Positions 20,901 to 33,626 are shown, counted from the stretch's first letter. The stretch is 64,000 nt of DNA from Isoetes taiwanensis (GCA_021234155.1 JAJEKV010000025.1:16175094-16239093), one strand, 5' to 3'. Numbers and translations: made by a program. The notes: generated from the letters alone by a model not told the origin.

Positions 20901-22780
20901 CAAAGATAAAGAAAAACTACTATTTCCTTGTCTTCCACATGCCTCTCATGCCGTTTATGTTATCATTCTAGTTTCGTCCAAATCCATCTTCATATCTCAT
21001 ACCCAGAAATCATACTATTTTTTTTTTCTCAATTTTTGGAAGACCGGTTTTTTTATTCCGGCAGCGAAAATCCCTAAAACCTTAGGGAAATCAACTAAGA
21101 AAAAATCCAAATTTTGTTCTCTCTAGATCGGAAAAACCAAACAAACAATAAAGATACAAAGATTAAATTCTTTACCTAAGCATGCATGTCTTAATTTCTC
21201 GAGTTCCTAGGCCTAAGTAGTTCCAACGGTAGATATTGATGGGATCACCAGTTACCGAGGGGTTAACTGGTCAGGCCCGTCACATTTAGGCTACGTTCCC
21301 ATGAGCGTAACCGGACTTCGAAATTCAAAGGTCTCAACCGCAGCTTTCAGAAATCCTCGACCATTTCTGAAAACTCCAAGTTAACTTTTTCAATAACTTT
21401 AGGAATAATTTGAAGTGAGGAGGCTGCATGGGAATGTCGCCTTATCTATAACATCCTAGGATAATCTGTTGAAATTCACATAACACTCTAGGAGTTTCTC
21501 TGCAGTCTTCGCGCACCTTCTTCTTTGATGCCGTGCCTCTTCTTTTTTGCAAGCGTTGGACGAGGTCTGGCTATGGTGATCGCTGGAAAAGGCCAGTCTA
21601 ATCCATTGCACTCCTGCACAAAAACATAAGGCTCTATAGAACTAAGGCCAAAAGGGGCAAAATAGTATCACAGTTGGATTGAAATAGAGCTTCACAGTTA
21701 CTGGCATGGTATGCATGAGGATGCCGAGCCAGATTTTTTTTACGACTTTCTCTGCTCTGAAGATTACCTCCGAGAGTATGAGATTTTGGATTTTTATAGC
21801 TTTGCCGGAACAGAGTAGAGCTTTCCTTGCAAGCAACAGGCTTGAAAAACTAGAGAAAAAAAAAACAGCTCTAATAAAAAACAGGCTTCTCCATGAGTCT
21901 AAGATTTCAGATTTCTATAGCTTTGCTGGAATAGGGCAGAGCTTCTCTTGCAAGCAAGCTCTAATAAAAAACAGGTTCTAATAAAAAGCAGGCTTCTAAA
22001 AAAAGCTCAAAGAGGCTGTAACTTGACGATCCGAAGAGTTTCTGGTGCCAGATTAATCAGTGAACCTTCAGACCGAGCCATTTTGGCCATGCCATTTTTA
22101 TTTTTTTTTTAGGTGAATATCTGAGGACCAGGGCGTTATCTACACCATTTTATGCTCCTAACAAGAAAAAAGACACTATAAAATTGGGATTTGTGGAGAT
22201 TCATTTGAGCTTTATTTGCTTTAAAGCCCTATTTTTTTTACCTTTACCTAGCATAGATCAAATTGAAGGGCACCAATTCAATTTTCTCTTTACTTTGTGC
22301 AACAGATTTACCCACGACAGTGAATTGATAGATTCTTTTATAAATGCCTTTCACACTATTCGACCATTGAATCTAGAATATACACGGGATATCCACATGA
22401 TCTCTACGGTAATTGTCAGGTAACATGACATGACATGGAGCTATTATGTCTCAAAAGCATACGATGGATATACCTTGTTCAAGAGTACATTAAAGCATTG
22501 CGATAGGAGTGATAATCGGCATTGGCATTGATGGTTGGTTCAGATCACTGTTTATTTTTCCAATAAGGAACCGCAAGCACATTAGAGTAATAGGAAGAAT
22601 CTGGAATGACGATGCAATTCCGGCCCTAAAATGCAGAAGGAAGCTCGAGTAACCTGTATTTTTCTCCGACTGAAGCACGTCCTAAGATGTGGCAGATAAA
22701 TATCCCACAGGAATGAGTTGAGGATGAAGAGGGAAGGATGATTATAAAAGAAAATGACTGGGCGCTTGGATTCATACTTA
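17949..22780. other. Long stretch without recognised genes
   Basis: Only short, unconvincing frames occur (for example 18373-18660, 21706-21981). The region is AT-rich with no supported splice pattern. If the Helitron end at 17920 belongs to a long element, this may be its body. A 120-bp tandem duplication is at 21772-21963. Confidence 0.5.
21772..21963. repeat. Imperfect tandem duplication
   Basis: Two units of about 70 bp sharing TATAGCTTTGC-GGAA, CAGAGC and CTTGCAAGCAA are separated by a spacer rich in CTCTAATAAAAAACAGG, which itself recurs three times. Confidence 0.6.
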
Positions 22781-22785
22781 CCTGG

Positions 22786-22935
22786 GCGGGGTCTATCGGT
22801 GGTCAGCAAGGCCGATGGCCTAGGAGAGTTTGCGCCATTGCACCAGGGCGTGGATTTTCCTAGCATCTCCCCAAGGAGAGAGTGCACGTCATAATTTGTG
22901 GTAGTGGGGGCTCGCGTTCGCGCGGCCCCCTTCAA
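22786..22935 (-). other. Possible exon with a consensus donor
   Basis: A GC-rich open stretch on the minus strand ends in CGCCCAG followed by GTAAGT, a perfect plant splice donor. Its translation (SLLGEMLGKSTPWCNG) is not recognised, and no matching acceptor exon was found. It may be a captured or decayed first exon. Confidence 0.25.
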
Positions 22936-22939
22936 TCAA

Positions 22940-24316
22940 CTTAATACAATATAAACTTTGAGATCTTTTGTTGCTTGTGTTTACCAGATGTTTGGCCTGT
23001 TCTTAACATTCTGTTTTTCCTTTGGCAGTGTAGTGAAGTAGCTGTAAGTTTTCAAAGATTAAAGATTTGGTCTTCTATATCATGGTGAGTTAGTACTTGC
23101 TTTCATATTCTGCACACTATTTCCTATTCTTCAAACAAGTAGTCAAAGCATAAAATGGATAATGTCTTGTGTATATGCGATTATTCATCTATTCACGTAA
23201 GTACTCCTGACTATAGTGGGTAATTCTGCTTCAATTATGCGCAAAACAAGCACAGTTCCTGGAAGCAGATCTGCTTGGTTGCAGATGCAACTTTTGCATC
23301 CTTAGTTGCGTTGTGATTGAGCAGATAGAAAATGGGAATGCAGATCAGGCACATAGCTTCAAACTCTTTAGTTTTTTCAAGATGACGGTAGACATCTATG
23401 GAACGTTTTAACAGACAATTATGCTTCTTATAGAATTATCAGTTACACTTTCAGTTGTATACCAATGTTAATTTCGTGGGACATGATCTGGACAAAAAGA
23501 GGCATGTCACATGGTTATATTTCCTGACCATCTTTACCATGCAAAACAATTACTAGAAAGTGTTTATGCATAAAATGCAAAACAAGCAAAGTTCGTGGAA
23601 GTAGCTAAAGTTCAGTTGAAAGGTATTGATTTTGTATTGACACGTAGCTAATGCTGGACTTTGATTCTTTATTAAATAGCCTGCAGAAGCAAAAGCTAGG
23701 ACGAATAACTTTTGTTGAAGCCTCCAAGGCTGTAAAAAAACTAGGACGGACCAAGTTGCAAAGAAGGAAATCAATAGTGGAAATTGTAATGTTATGTGGT
23801 CATTATAAGTATCTTATCTCAAGATAGAAAGTTTTGACATATGTGTATGTCACGGGGGTATTAGTAGATATGTGTATATCAGGGATATCAGTAATGTCTG
23901 GTACATTTTCTCCTCAACATCAAGTCTATGAATAGAAATAACTATGATATTCATGAGGAATATACACCAAGGTCACATGACTGTGTTATCGATCCATCCA
24001 TCACCGAAGCCTTGTTAGTAAAACTAGGTGGGAACTTTGCATGTTTGGTATTTTATAATCGTCACTTTTACTGACAGGGTTAATGCTAACTATGGTCATT
24101 TTGCATTTTTGTTATATAATTGAATAGATGCCTTGCTGACATCATTTTCCATGCATCGAACTGATGGTTGTAACTTTCTCCGCAATTCGTGAAATATAAC
24201 AGAATTTGTTAAACACATTTTTGCACCAGAGTTTATTATGTTAGTTTTTAACATAGTTTTTAACATAACAAAATTGTTAAGCATTTCACATTGCAAAATA
24301 AAAATTCAATCTGTTA
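22940..24316. other. No gene recognised
   Basis: AT-rich sequence. The short frames at 23553-23774 and 24096-24296 have no domain or splice support. Confidence 0.5.
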
Positions 24317-24405
24317 ATGGTCATTTCATAATCTGAGCAATCTATGGTCATGAAATTTCATAATCTGAGCAATCTATGGTCATTTCATAATTTGAGCAAC
24401 CTGTT
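24317..24405. repeat. Short tandem repeat
   Basis: Three copies of a unit with TTTCATAATCTGAGCAA and TATGGTCA lie side by side, the last one slightly diverged. Confidence 0.75.
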
Positions 24406-24662
24406 AATAGTAGTTTGGCTCCAAGAATCTACTAACAAGAAGAACGTGAGAGTCCAAAAGGGCTAAAAGGGCTATAAATAAAATAGAATAGAATAGGTTT
24501 TTAGCGTCCACGGAGACCAATTGGCCTATGGGATCCAAACAAAAAGAGAGTAGCAAGCGTATTACTGACAGGATTAAAAAACCCCCGTCCCGAAGGGTTT
24601 TCGAGGGAAAAACCTTAGCAGTAATAAGCATGCTGGCACACTGTACAATTGCATAGGACAGT

Positions 24663-25193
24663 TCAAGACCGTCCCGTAGGACACAAACGAGTCCGTGCAT
24701 CCATAACCTCCTGGAGGTATGCCCCCAACAAACCCACTGACGCCGTAGTCAATAACTGATGCAACGGCTGGCCAGGCACTAGTAGTCGAACATACCTCTC
24801 TCGGATATGGGCAAATGCTGGGCAGATCTGGAGGGTATGACATTCATCCTCAATCGCGCCCTGGTGGCAACACTGGCAAAGCCTTTGCTCTCGTGCTTCC
24901 CGAGCCCAACGCCCTGTTTCAATGTGGAGGCGATGTGCACCCGTGCGAATGGAAGCTATAAGTCTGCGCTTCTTCATGGGCAGCTGGGTGTACAAGTACT
25001 GGTGTGGGCCTCTTGTGAGCCTAGGATTGACTTGTTGCTGGCGATAGTGTGCCAGCCTTAACGTCGCGCCCAAGCCTCGCATCCCGAGCTTGCGAAGGAA
25101 AGTAGCATCTAGGTACGGTTTAAGTGCCTCGCGATCTTTCTTTGTCCCGATCTGGGCGCCTTGTCTGTTTGCTGCGCCCGGCGTGAGAACCAC
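24663..25193 (-). pseudogene. LINE ORF2 C-terminal part (copy C)
   Basis: Contains KKRRLIASIRTGAHRLHIE and the zinc-like motif LCQCCHQGAIEDECHTLQIC. It is closely similar to copy A at 509-967 and extends it by about 25 residues at the N-terminal side. Confidence 0.85.
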
Positions 25194-25886
25194 TGAGCTT
25201 GCTTATCTTTCCAGCAGGATTTCAGGCGTTGGGGACCCATCGCTGTGGCCAAAGCAAGATGGGGCAAGCGTGTATCAGCCATAGCGACCACCTTTTGAAA
25301 GTAAACGATATGGCGTTCCAATGCAGCCCGTTGAAGGGGTAGAAAGCCTGTCTCCTGGAGTAGGATCTGGTGCGGGCGTGGACTTCACCCCGGGGCCTGT
25401 GCCAAGAAGGCCTTCTGCACTTTTGCCGAGGTCATTCCAGGTGTTGAGGGATATCACCGGACCCCACACTTCTGCCCCATACAAAAGGACCGGCTCAACC
25501 AAGGCCCGAAACAAATGTGACTGGTGGCCCCAGGCGTACAACTCTGCCTTGTGGCTGTTGTTCTGCATGGCATATAGTGCTTTCCAACCCGCCGTGACCC
25601 GCAACCTGATAGCCGCATCCCAATGGGTGGTAGTTGAGAACTCAATCCCCAAGTACTTGTAGGTCGGAGCCACCTCTACCTCTTGCCCCTGGTAAGTGAA
25701 GGTGGGAAGCCTTGGCTGACGGGACGATGCAACTAGCAGCACCCTAGTTTTGGCCAAGTTAACTCGCATGCCAGTGAATTGGCAAAAAGTGTCAAGAGCA
25801 TCCAGGTGACACTGCATGTCCTCTGGAGTATAGGCCATGAGGTTGACATCGTCAGCATATATGAGTTGCCGGATTGTGTGTTGCAT
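25194..25886 (-). pseudogene. LINE reverse transcriptase palm and thumb (copy C)
   Basis: Starts with QLIYADDVNLMAYTPEDM (the catalytic YADD), then the thumb FCQFTGMRVNLAKTRV and the post-RT segment LLYGAEVWGPV. The frame is lost near 25420 and a second frame carries on to 25109. The fingers and endonuclease were never copied. Confidence 0.85.
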
Positions 25887-25942
25887 GAGAATATGTATTC
25901 AAGCAAGAACACATATGATAGCATATTTATCCCGGTATTGAA

Positions 25943-26115
25943 GGTTATAAACTTTTGCATCATGCTGCTTATAAAGAAAAATTAGATGCCATCAAATTCC
26001 TTCTTGATAATCATGCAGAGAAAAAAACTTTGTTATGACACAGTTGGAGGAACTCCGTTTCATTTTGCAGCATGTTATGGTAAAAGCAAAAATCTAATGG
26101 ATGTCTTAATGGTGG
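25943..26115 (+). pseudogene. Ankyrin-repeat gene fragment
   Basis: One frame encodes LLHHAAYKEKLDAIKFLLDN, a near-perfect ankyrin unit; after a shift at about 26030 another encodes GGTPFHFAACYGKSKNLMDV, the next unit. Only two repeats remain and the frame is broken, so this is a relic of an ankyrin-repeat protein. The LINE inserted just upstream may have removed earlier repeats. Confidence 0.65.
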
Positions 26116-27153
26116 ACGCGAACCTCCATATGGTAACAGAACTGCATGTAACTGCTAACAGAACTGTAGGCAAATAACAGAAGATCCTCCCGCTAACAGG
26201 CAAATGGTTATTTGCAGCTTTTGGATCAATAACTCTATTTTGTAATGGATTTCATTTCTAAAATGCATACCTTATTGAAGGAGCTCCCATATGAAGCCCA
26301 ATTGGAAATTACAAAATAAGTATATTGTTAAAGAGAAAAGAATAACTGATGAAGAGAAAATACAAAGAGGATATGTCAATAGCCTTACCAAACTTTAGAG
26401 GTTCCAACTCTAACTGTCTTGAAATCTGCAGCCTCTAACTGTCCTTTTTGTATGTGCAGGCAAGGTAGTTTTACCATTGCACATCTTGAAAGCTCTTCTA
26501 TAACTGAGCAAAGTGGGGAAGACATATGCACTAACACGCACATACTGGAGAGGCACATGTAAGACCAAGTATATTCACATTATATCTACATCCTCAGGAG
26601 ATAATAACAAGAGCTGAGGGACGTCAGTACATATTGCATAGAGTGTCAATACGACAGTGTGGAAGCCACATATGGAAAGCAATATCTATGTGGAGCATGA
26701 TAATACTGACATTAGCACATTTCGATACTTTAATGTCGAAGAGTCAATTGTGCCCTGATAATGTGTAGCTTGCACATTCACAGTCCATTCCTAGGTGTTT
26801 CACCCTTCAATCATGTCCTAAATGATTGGATCCAATAAAAAGCATCATTATGTTTTGACTGCATGCCTGAACCTCAAAAGGATGGCCATGAATTTCCCAT
26901 GCGCCAATCTATCATGCAGGATCAATCTGTAACTAGTAATAATGGGAACATGTCAAAACCATCTGCCAAACATAGCTTCAAAATCATTTTCATTCCTGTT
27001 TGCACGTTTATTCTTTCTTGCAAAGATAGATCCCCTGTACTTTTTCCATAAGCTCTCAAGAGAATTATCCACCAGAGGCCTGTAGGAAAAGCTATCAATC
27101 AAAGTTCTGCCAGCTTATCAAAAATACTATCACGTTACCTGAATCTACTAGTG
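26116..27153. other. No gene recognised
   Basis: AT-rich, with short frames lacking motifs (25986-26177 is partly the ankyrin relic; 26863-27051 is unsupported). Confidence 0.45.
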
Positions 27154-27553
27154 CTACCCTGCCAATTGCTGCTTTGCCAAAATCAGGTCTAGGATATCTT
27201 CTGTTCCACTGGCAGAATCTCCTTCACGAGGAACCGTCCTCACTTTGAAGCTAAATGGCATTAGACCTTGCCCCAAATTGTAGCAATCAACAATTTTTTC
27301 CCAACTCTACACATATATGAAAAACATTATACATGGAACATTTTTTAAATTAACATGCAAAAAGCTGCTGATGTTGCTAATACCATACCTGAAGTTGCAA
27401 TGTTGAATACACATTTGCTACAGTACGAAGAAGTGCCAGTCCCCGTGTCAAGGATGTTTCCCTTGCCACCTTGTTCGTTACTATTGCATTAAGATATTTG
27501 TCAAGCCCAACCCAGAACTCGAAACTTGGATGATCATTAGAGCTGAACCATTT
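27154..27553 (-). CDS. Last two exons of an unidentified gene
   Basis: Minus strand: an exon from about 27553 to 27389 encodes [20 protein letters not shown] and ends YSTLQLQ before a GTATGG donor. An intron of 82 bases ends in TGTGTAG. The next exon, 27306-27154, starts [20 protein letters not shown] and stops at TAG. Phase 0 joins the two cleanly, and codon and residue use look like a real conserved protein. I do not recognise the family. Upstream exons were not found, so it is either the end of a long-intron gene or a captured fragment. Confidence 0.5.
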
Positions 27554-28164
27554 TTACATGAGTTGCAGTCTCTAAGAAAAACAATGTGCAAAACCACCAG
27601 TAGGAAAATGAAGAATCAAGAAGCTGCCATACACTCCAACTAAGAGTGAATTCTTTAGATTTTTCACCATTGTTGCATGCAAACTCAGCATGCTTTCCAG
27701 TAGAATTGATACATAAACTTTTAAAATTATGGTCCTTGTATAACTGAATTATTAACTATATGAGGTACTGGGTTGCTGCAATACTGTATACCTCTATTCG
27801 AAATTAGACTTCCTATCAAGAACATAGACCATTATCAGCAACTTGCATAAGCCTGGAGCCACCATAACACATCAGACTAATCCAAAATGTGCCGTATTAC
27901 ATACCAGACATACAAATGAGAAAGCCCAAAGGAGCCAGGTTAGAACTGTCTAAATGGCTATGATACAAAATGTACAGAGTTCACTATTCACAGCAGAGCT
28001 CTTCTTAATAATTTCGATAGCCATTTTCTAATTGCTTATTCAATATTGTTGCCCAAGGGATCCAAGTATAACTTTCCATCTGCATCGGGAGGACCAAAGT
28101 GCAAGGCACTATTGCCAGGTGATTCTTGATTATATAAAACATCAAGGGGCATGGAAGTAGGCAA

Positions 28165-28566
28165 TCTAGACATATTCCTGACAGTCTTGCAGCTTAAGCA
28201 AGTCACTCCACGCTGAAGACTTTGGCTGGAATGGCATTTTCTTAATAAGGTGTCTCCTCATAAACGAACCTGAACATCCAAGCATATCAACCACACAATC
28301 ATAGTACTCATGTGTCATCGTGTGATTTTTGGCAATTGAACTAAAATCGTGACATCTCCTATCTATGGCCCATGTAGCTGCATGTAAAAGGAAGGATGAG
28401 AAACAGTACTTGGTCTAGTCATATGCCTTTTTGCAAGATTCTATGAAAAAGGCAGTGAAGCTTTTTCTCCATAACCATGCTGACCATATGCTGCAATCAT
28501 AGCAGTCCTCTCTTTAACTTACTGAAAAGCAGCCTGTTTCCACATTTTTCATACATAATACAATGG
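28165..28566 (-). pseudogene. PPR (PLS-class) gene fragment, broken
   Basis: Read through several frameshifts on the minus strand, the order is CIMYEKCGN, FSKLKRG, AMIAAYGQHGYGEKA, then YDCVVDMLG, then GSFMRRHLIKKMPFQPKSSA. These are successive PLS-type pentatricopeptide motifs ending in the KMPFQP-type segment that precedes the E domain. PPR proteins bind organelle RNA; PLS types often serve RNA editing. In-frame stops (for example after LPFS) and shifts show it is dead. Confidence 0.65.
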
Positions 28567-30533
28567 GGGGAAAACTCCAGGCAGAAGACCATGAAGCATG
28601 TAAAGAGATGAAGCATGTAAATAGATGTAAGATGTCGTCTTAGAAAGGAAGTGAAACAAAATTTTAAGTGGCGATAACTCATATCCTCACACAAAACAGA
28701 TTAGGATTTACCGTAATGATGAGGATGTCGTTCCAAATAAATTATGAAAACTTTATGCATTCCTTGCTTTAGGAAAAGCAACCCCTATAATCTTAAGATC
28801 CATAATTTTCTGCAAGTCCTGAACTTGGCTAGCACATTTATCATGCAACTGAATGCAAACCAAAGCATTACCAGTTGCCAAATATTGAACTACCAATCCC
28901 AATTATATAATGGAAGTATGTTCATATACAGTCTGTAAACCAATGTAATATACATATGATCTTTGCCTGCTGCAGCTTCTGTGACTAGTCTTGTGATAAC
29001 AAGAAGTTTGCAGGTCCCTCCTTCCTATTTCCAGCGGAATGAGTAAGTTGCAACACATTGGATTCATTTGTTCCAGACTTTAAAGCGCTAAGACCTGTAT
29101 TCAGGAAAGAAGCCACATCTTCAACATAATGATTTGCCTGTAACTGTCATTGTCTTTCCTAGATAAAGATTGTTCATAAGTGCATGGGCTCCATTTAGCA
29201 ACCAGCATAACCAACTCCTGCTGGAACTCACTAATCTTTGCATGCTCATTCATTCGTGAATGTCTTAGTGACCATGAAGAATTTGACAGCTCCACTACAA
29301 AAGTATCATGCCATAGTGAGGCTTAGAGCTACTAATAGTATTTGAACAAGAAACATATAAATGCTTACTCCTCTAATACAGCCAGTTGCTACGGAAAATG
29401 CATGCACGAAGAAAGAGAATATGAGAAGCCAATGCCTATGATGATAAAGAGAAAAACAACCACAGAACTGGAATATGCCTTAAAGATTGACACCCCTGTA
29501 AAGACTTGGGCAAAATAGCCATAAAGCAACTGGATTATTCACAAACATCAACGCCCTTGTGGAAAGTTCCACTGACCATAACCTTCATTTTGTAATCCAG
29601 TCTTGAAACTTGTCTTTCGATTAACAAATATCTAGCTGACTGAATCCAACTTTTGCTTTGACTAGGCAACTATAATCCCATCTTACTGTTCGAAAAGCAT
29701 TTTCCTATGATGTCAGCAGCCATCAAGAAATTCGTATGGCCTACAGTAGCATGTACTGGAAGTATATACTATCACCTCATGCAAAAATTTGATGCCAAAG
29801 CTTTGCAGCTAGAAATAACAAGCCTGGGATAAAAGACTATGATGTGCAGGTAATTAGATAGCAAAATACATGATTTAGGCTTGAAAGGGTAGCACAAAAA
29901 CAAGGTAGATTCAAAATGGCTGAAGAACCCAGGTTGGTTTTGGGAGTCCATTCCAGATGCTAACATAGAAATGAAATATTAGATATTAGAAATACATTAT
30001 CTATGCATATCAAAACATGGTCCTATGCAGACTCTACATGGTCCTGTTATGTTCCACACTCCGAGCCAAACCCTCTTGTCTAATTGACGTGTATCAAATG
30101 TGTCTATGTGCGTTAAGGAATTGAAGGCTTGTAGTGCACATTTAAAATTATGGTATGCGTAAGAAGCATGTTTAAAGGATGGGGTTTTTAACTGATTACC
30201 TACCTATTCCATGAGGATATATGTTCACTTCCATTGCTATATTAAGGATTCGTCTGCTTCCTCTGGTGTTTCTTAGGAGCAGAATAACCACAAATCTACT
30301 GTTCAAAATCTGCAAGCGCTGACGGCAACACCACAGTCATCTCCTTGCAAAGTCCACTATCGCTTCTAACAAAGGTCAGCCTGTGGCACACACAGAAATA
30401 AGGAATGCAAGATTGGAGCTTCGGTCTGCCTTTCCAGTTACCCGGTTCAAATATCGACGATCCAGAAGGTGAACGCAGGTGACCGCCAATTTACATGGAA
30501 CAACAGGTTTGGAGCAGTTACTGGCATATCCCA
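28567..30533. other. No gene recognised
   Basis: AT-rich with short frames only. The minus frame 29101-29295 has ordinary composition (EFQQELVMLVAKWSPCTYEQ) and could be a further relic of the PPR gene, but the match is too weak to call. Confidence 0.4.
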
Positions 30534-30602
30534 GGTATATTCCAGCATATACCTAGAATATGCCAGAAACCCACATCAGCAAGGGTTTGCCCCCCTAGGC
30601 AA
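30534..30602. repeat. Dispersed repeat with a hairpin, copy 1
   Basis: Shares with 63450-63517 the blocks CCAGCATAT, AGRATATGC, AAACCCACATSAGCAAGGGT and CCCCCTAGG. AAACCC and GGGTTT form a small stem. It sits about 400 bp upstream of the SUN TATA box. Confidence 0.65.
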
Positions 30603-30993
30603 AAACGTGTGTTGATTGTTAAATTAAATTTTCTTAACATATCATAGTTAACCCCATGGTCTGAAGGTATCCTTAAACGTTAAAGTACATACTTTAATAT
30701 ACAAATCGTATGCCGTATAATATACTCAAAGCCATAAGGCTTTGGCAAGATTAAATCTCAACTGTTAATTTAATGGAAGGAACGGCCCATGTCAATTTTG
30801 CGTGCAGAAAGTAATCGGAGCGCTCTGATGTGTCAGTTAAGGAACAGTGCCCTTTGCTGAAACTGTGCCCTTTGCTTTCAAATGCATCTATCTCCCTCCA
30901 ATCCGGCTATGCATAAGCCTGTTTCGTCAATCGCCAAGCTATGGAGTTAATCTTCAAAAACCATGGATTCGATCGACTCCCGCAACGGAACCA

Positions 30994-31001
30994 TCTATAA
31001 A
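30994..31001 (+). promoter_or_regulatory. TATA box of the SUN gene
   Basis: TCTATAAAA lies 70 bp before the start codon, giving an expected leader of about 40 nt. Confidence 0.6.
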
Positions 31002-31070
31002 ATGCGAGGTTTCCAATCGTTTAGGAGGTATTTTTGAATTTAGGGTTTTGGAATCTTCTTTCCTCGTCCA

Positions 31071-32795
31071 ATGGCATCAGCTGTAACACCACCAGCGAGT
31101 TACTTGGCTGCAAGGCCTTTGTCTACCAGGAAACGGGGGAAAAATGCTGCCGATTTAACAGAAATACAGCCTTCTGAAATGCAACCTCGCCAAACTCGCC
31201 GTTCTAAAGACCCTTTGGTTATATCAAAAGACGATGCCTTGGCAACTGGCAAACGGGAGTTGCAAATGGTTGAAGAAGCGCCAAAAGATGAGCTTCCTAA
31301 GGAAGTTCGATTGAAACGGCCACCAGTTAAGCCTAGCTCAAGTAAATCGCATCAAAAAACTTCTTCCAGATCTCTGTGGGATGTAATGGGACACCTCTAT
31401 TCTCGTTATTTTCTTTTATTTGTCATTGTTGCTGGATTAGGCAGAACATTGTGGAGTTGGAGGAACGCTCAAACAAGTTTTCCAGAGCTATCTACAGCAG
31501 GAAAGGTTGCTGATTTGGAGGATTTTATGAAAAGAACTACCAAGTGGATGCAATCACAGTTGGATCAGTTGGATTCTAAGATTAAAAAAGAGGTTTCAAG
31601 TGTTAGAAGTGAAATGGAAGATAAGATCAGTGAGAATTCTTTCAAGCTTATTTCAGAAGTAAGGTCTTTGAAGACTCATGCAGCAAATTTAGAGAGTTCA
31701 ATAGCACTGTTCAATGATCAGGATTTTCTTTCAAAAGATGATGCAGTGGAGCTTATCAATGCTGCTATGGATAGGCGAGCACAGGAGGGAGATGGAGCAT
31801 CAATCAGTTTGGATGATGTCAGGGCTGCTGCCAGGAAGCTTGTGCAGGATGAACTAGCAATACATGCTGCAGATGGAATAGGGAGAATAGATTATGCCCT
31901 AGAGAGTGGAGGCGGTAATGTAGTCTACCATACAGATGCATATTTTAATGGCCTGCCTTTATTAAGCTATTTGGGGATCAGTATAATACCGGGAGCATTT
32001 CAAAGGCATCCAATGGCAAACAGGGTGTTGCAGCCTAGTTTTGGAGAACCAGGGCAGTGTCTTCCCCTCAAGGGAAGCAATGTTTTTGTTGATATCAATT
32101 TGCGGACGCCTATATATCTCAAGGCTATCACACTTGAGCACGTTGCCCAGGTATATTGAACATCGAAACATCTATTGGATTTGTTCTTTGCTTAGGGGTC
32201 CTTGTACAATTCTGATTGTAGATATGTACTCTTTTATTATGCACCGCTGTTGAGGCTCTTATTAGCAAGGTCTTATTAGGCTAGAGAGACATATGTTTAG
32301 ACACAATGTTTGCTTGTGCTGCTGTTGAGACTAGGAGCATCAGGCTAGCAACGTATCTTTTAAGGGCACTAGCATCAGCACCATTTTAATTTCAAGGAAT
32401 TGCACTTTCAGTCTTTATTGCAAGGAGGTAGAGAGCATCATTATCATGGATTTTTTTCATCTTTCTTACTTCTGACCCATTATTATCAACAATTTTGGCA
32501 GAGCGTTGCCTACGACATCGGCAGTGCTCCAAAGGAGTTTCAGGTTTTTGCATGGTTTGACAAGAGCTCTTCACAGGATAAGCTATCCAAGTCTCCTGTG
32601 GGTGAATTCACCTACAGCCTTGACAAGCCAAATGTGCAAACATTTAATATTCATGAAGGTGCGCCCCAGCTAGTTAACATGATAAGGCTACATGTCCTTT
32701 CCAACTATGGCAGTCCAACACATACATGTATATACCGTTTTCGTGTTCATGGAGTTGAGCCAGAAAATTTGGCAAAAGAACTTCCATCAACATAG
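31071..32795 (+). CDS. SUN-domain inner nuclear membrane protein
   Basis: Two exons, 31071-32150 and 32502-32795, joined in phase 0 (donor CAG|GTATAT, acceptor TTGGCAG|AGC), give 457 residues, the size of plant SUN1/SUN2. Order: basic N-terminus with RKRGK (about 20-24), one membrane helix (about 113-130, YFLLFVIVAGLGRTLWSW), coiled coil (about 145-240), then the SUN domain from about 275 to 450 (DYALESGGGNVV ... VFVDINLRTPIYLKAITLEH ... IYRFRVHGVEP). Known: plant SUN proteins trimerise in the perinuclear space and bind KASH partners (WIPs, SINEs) to form LINC complexes that move and shape the nucleus and act at meiotic telomeres. It looks fully intact. It faces the B3 gene tail to tail. Confidence 0.95.
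32151..32501 (+). other. SUN gene intron
   Basis: 351 bases, GT-AG, phase 0, with a T-rich 3' end. The in-frame TGA right after the donor (32157-32159) ends any unspliced product after VY, which would lack the second half of the SUN domain. Confidence 0.9.
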
Positions 32796-33540
32796 GTTTG
32801 TCATCTGAAGTCTAGCCAAATGCTGGCTAGAAGCTTGTAAATTATGGACAGAGTGGATTTTAACAGCGTTTCAGGGAAGGGAATATTCTGTAGATCTTTT
32901 GCTCTTGGTTCTCATCGTTTTTTCTGGATACGGAAACGATTGAAAAGGTCCAATTGCTAAGGTGGAGAGGACTGCAATGAGCCACTTGGAAACATCAATG
33001 TCTTCTTCTATATGAATGTTTGAAAACGCCAGAGTAATCTGTGCGATTTGACAAGTACTTTAGACTTTTGGTGTTGCGTAATGGATTTGAATCCCTGTAG
33101 CTTTTTAGGTGCTTTTGAATATTGGCATTGAGATAATTGTCCTTGACAAAATGGATGAAGACTGAAAATAAATTAATTCAATTCAAGCCTGCTGCATCAA
33201 AGCAAAGTAAGGCACTCTGTGGTTTTCCAGCAATGCTCAAGTTTTCAACAAAAAGTGAGAGATTGGTCTCTGAATTATGAAGATGGAATTGAGTGATTAG
33301 GAGGTGGATGACAAACAATTAACAAATGCCGCACACTCAGGAGTCAGGACATTCTGTATTTAAACTATATTTTATGCAAAACAAATAGACATCTTAGAGC
33401 TTCCTATGCGATTTTAATTACAGTCAATCATCAAAAATAGATTATAACTTGTAATTTATTCAGGTGATTGCAGTAACCTGGCATTTTTTCCACAAGTAGA
33501 TTGAGGCTAGAATCAGATATAATGTAAGAAGATGCAGTAA
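32796..33540. other. Intergenic region between SUN and B3 genes
   Basis: This holds the 3' UTR of SUN and downstream sequence; AATAAA-like words occur near 33170. I see no coding signal. Confidence 0.5.
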
Positions 33541-33544
33541 CAAA

Positions 33545-33626
33545 CTTCTTTCAAACTTCATGAAATGTGAGCTGTTTGAATTCTGAACTTTCAAACTTCA
33601 TAAATTGTGAGCTCTTAGAATTCTGC
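33545..33626. repeat. 40-bp tandem duplication in the B3 3' UTR
   Basis: Two units of TTTCAAACTTCATRAAWTGT followed by GAGCT-TT-GAATTCTG lie directly after the B3 stop codon, in the transcribed direction of that gene. Confidence 0.7.

Larger units (their letters stand above)
24484..25887 (-). mobile_element. 5'-truncated LINE copy C
   Basis: A minus-strand LINE of the copy A family: (TATTC)n tail at 24484-24497, then 3' UTR, then ORF2 from the palm of RT to the C-terminus. It starts abruptly just before the RT palm motif at about 25887. Frameshifts break ORF2. It abuts an ankyrin-repeat fragment. Confidence 0.85.

Noticed and set aside
24807-25662. Plus-strand ORFs of 84-113 codons
   Set aside because: Antisense shadows of LINE copy C.
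30690-30730. AT-rich motif as the 5' end of the second Helitron
   Set aside because: It lacks a convincing TC start and does not match the 5' end at 6690.
32157-32159. Stop codon seemingly ending the SUN protein at 362 residues
   Set aside because: It lies just inside a GT-AG intron; splicing in phase 0 restores the complete SUN domain.
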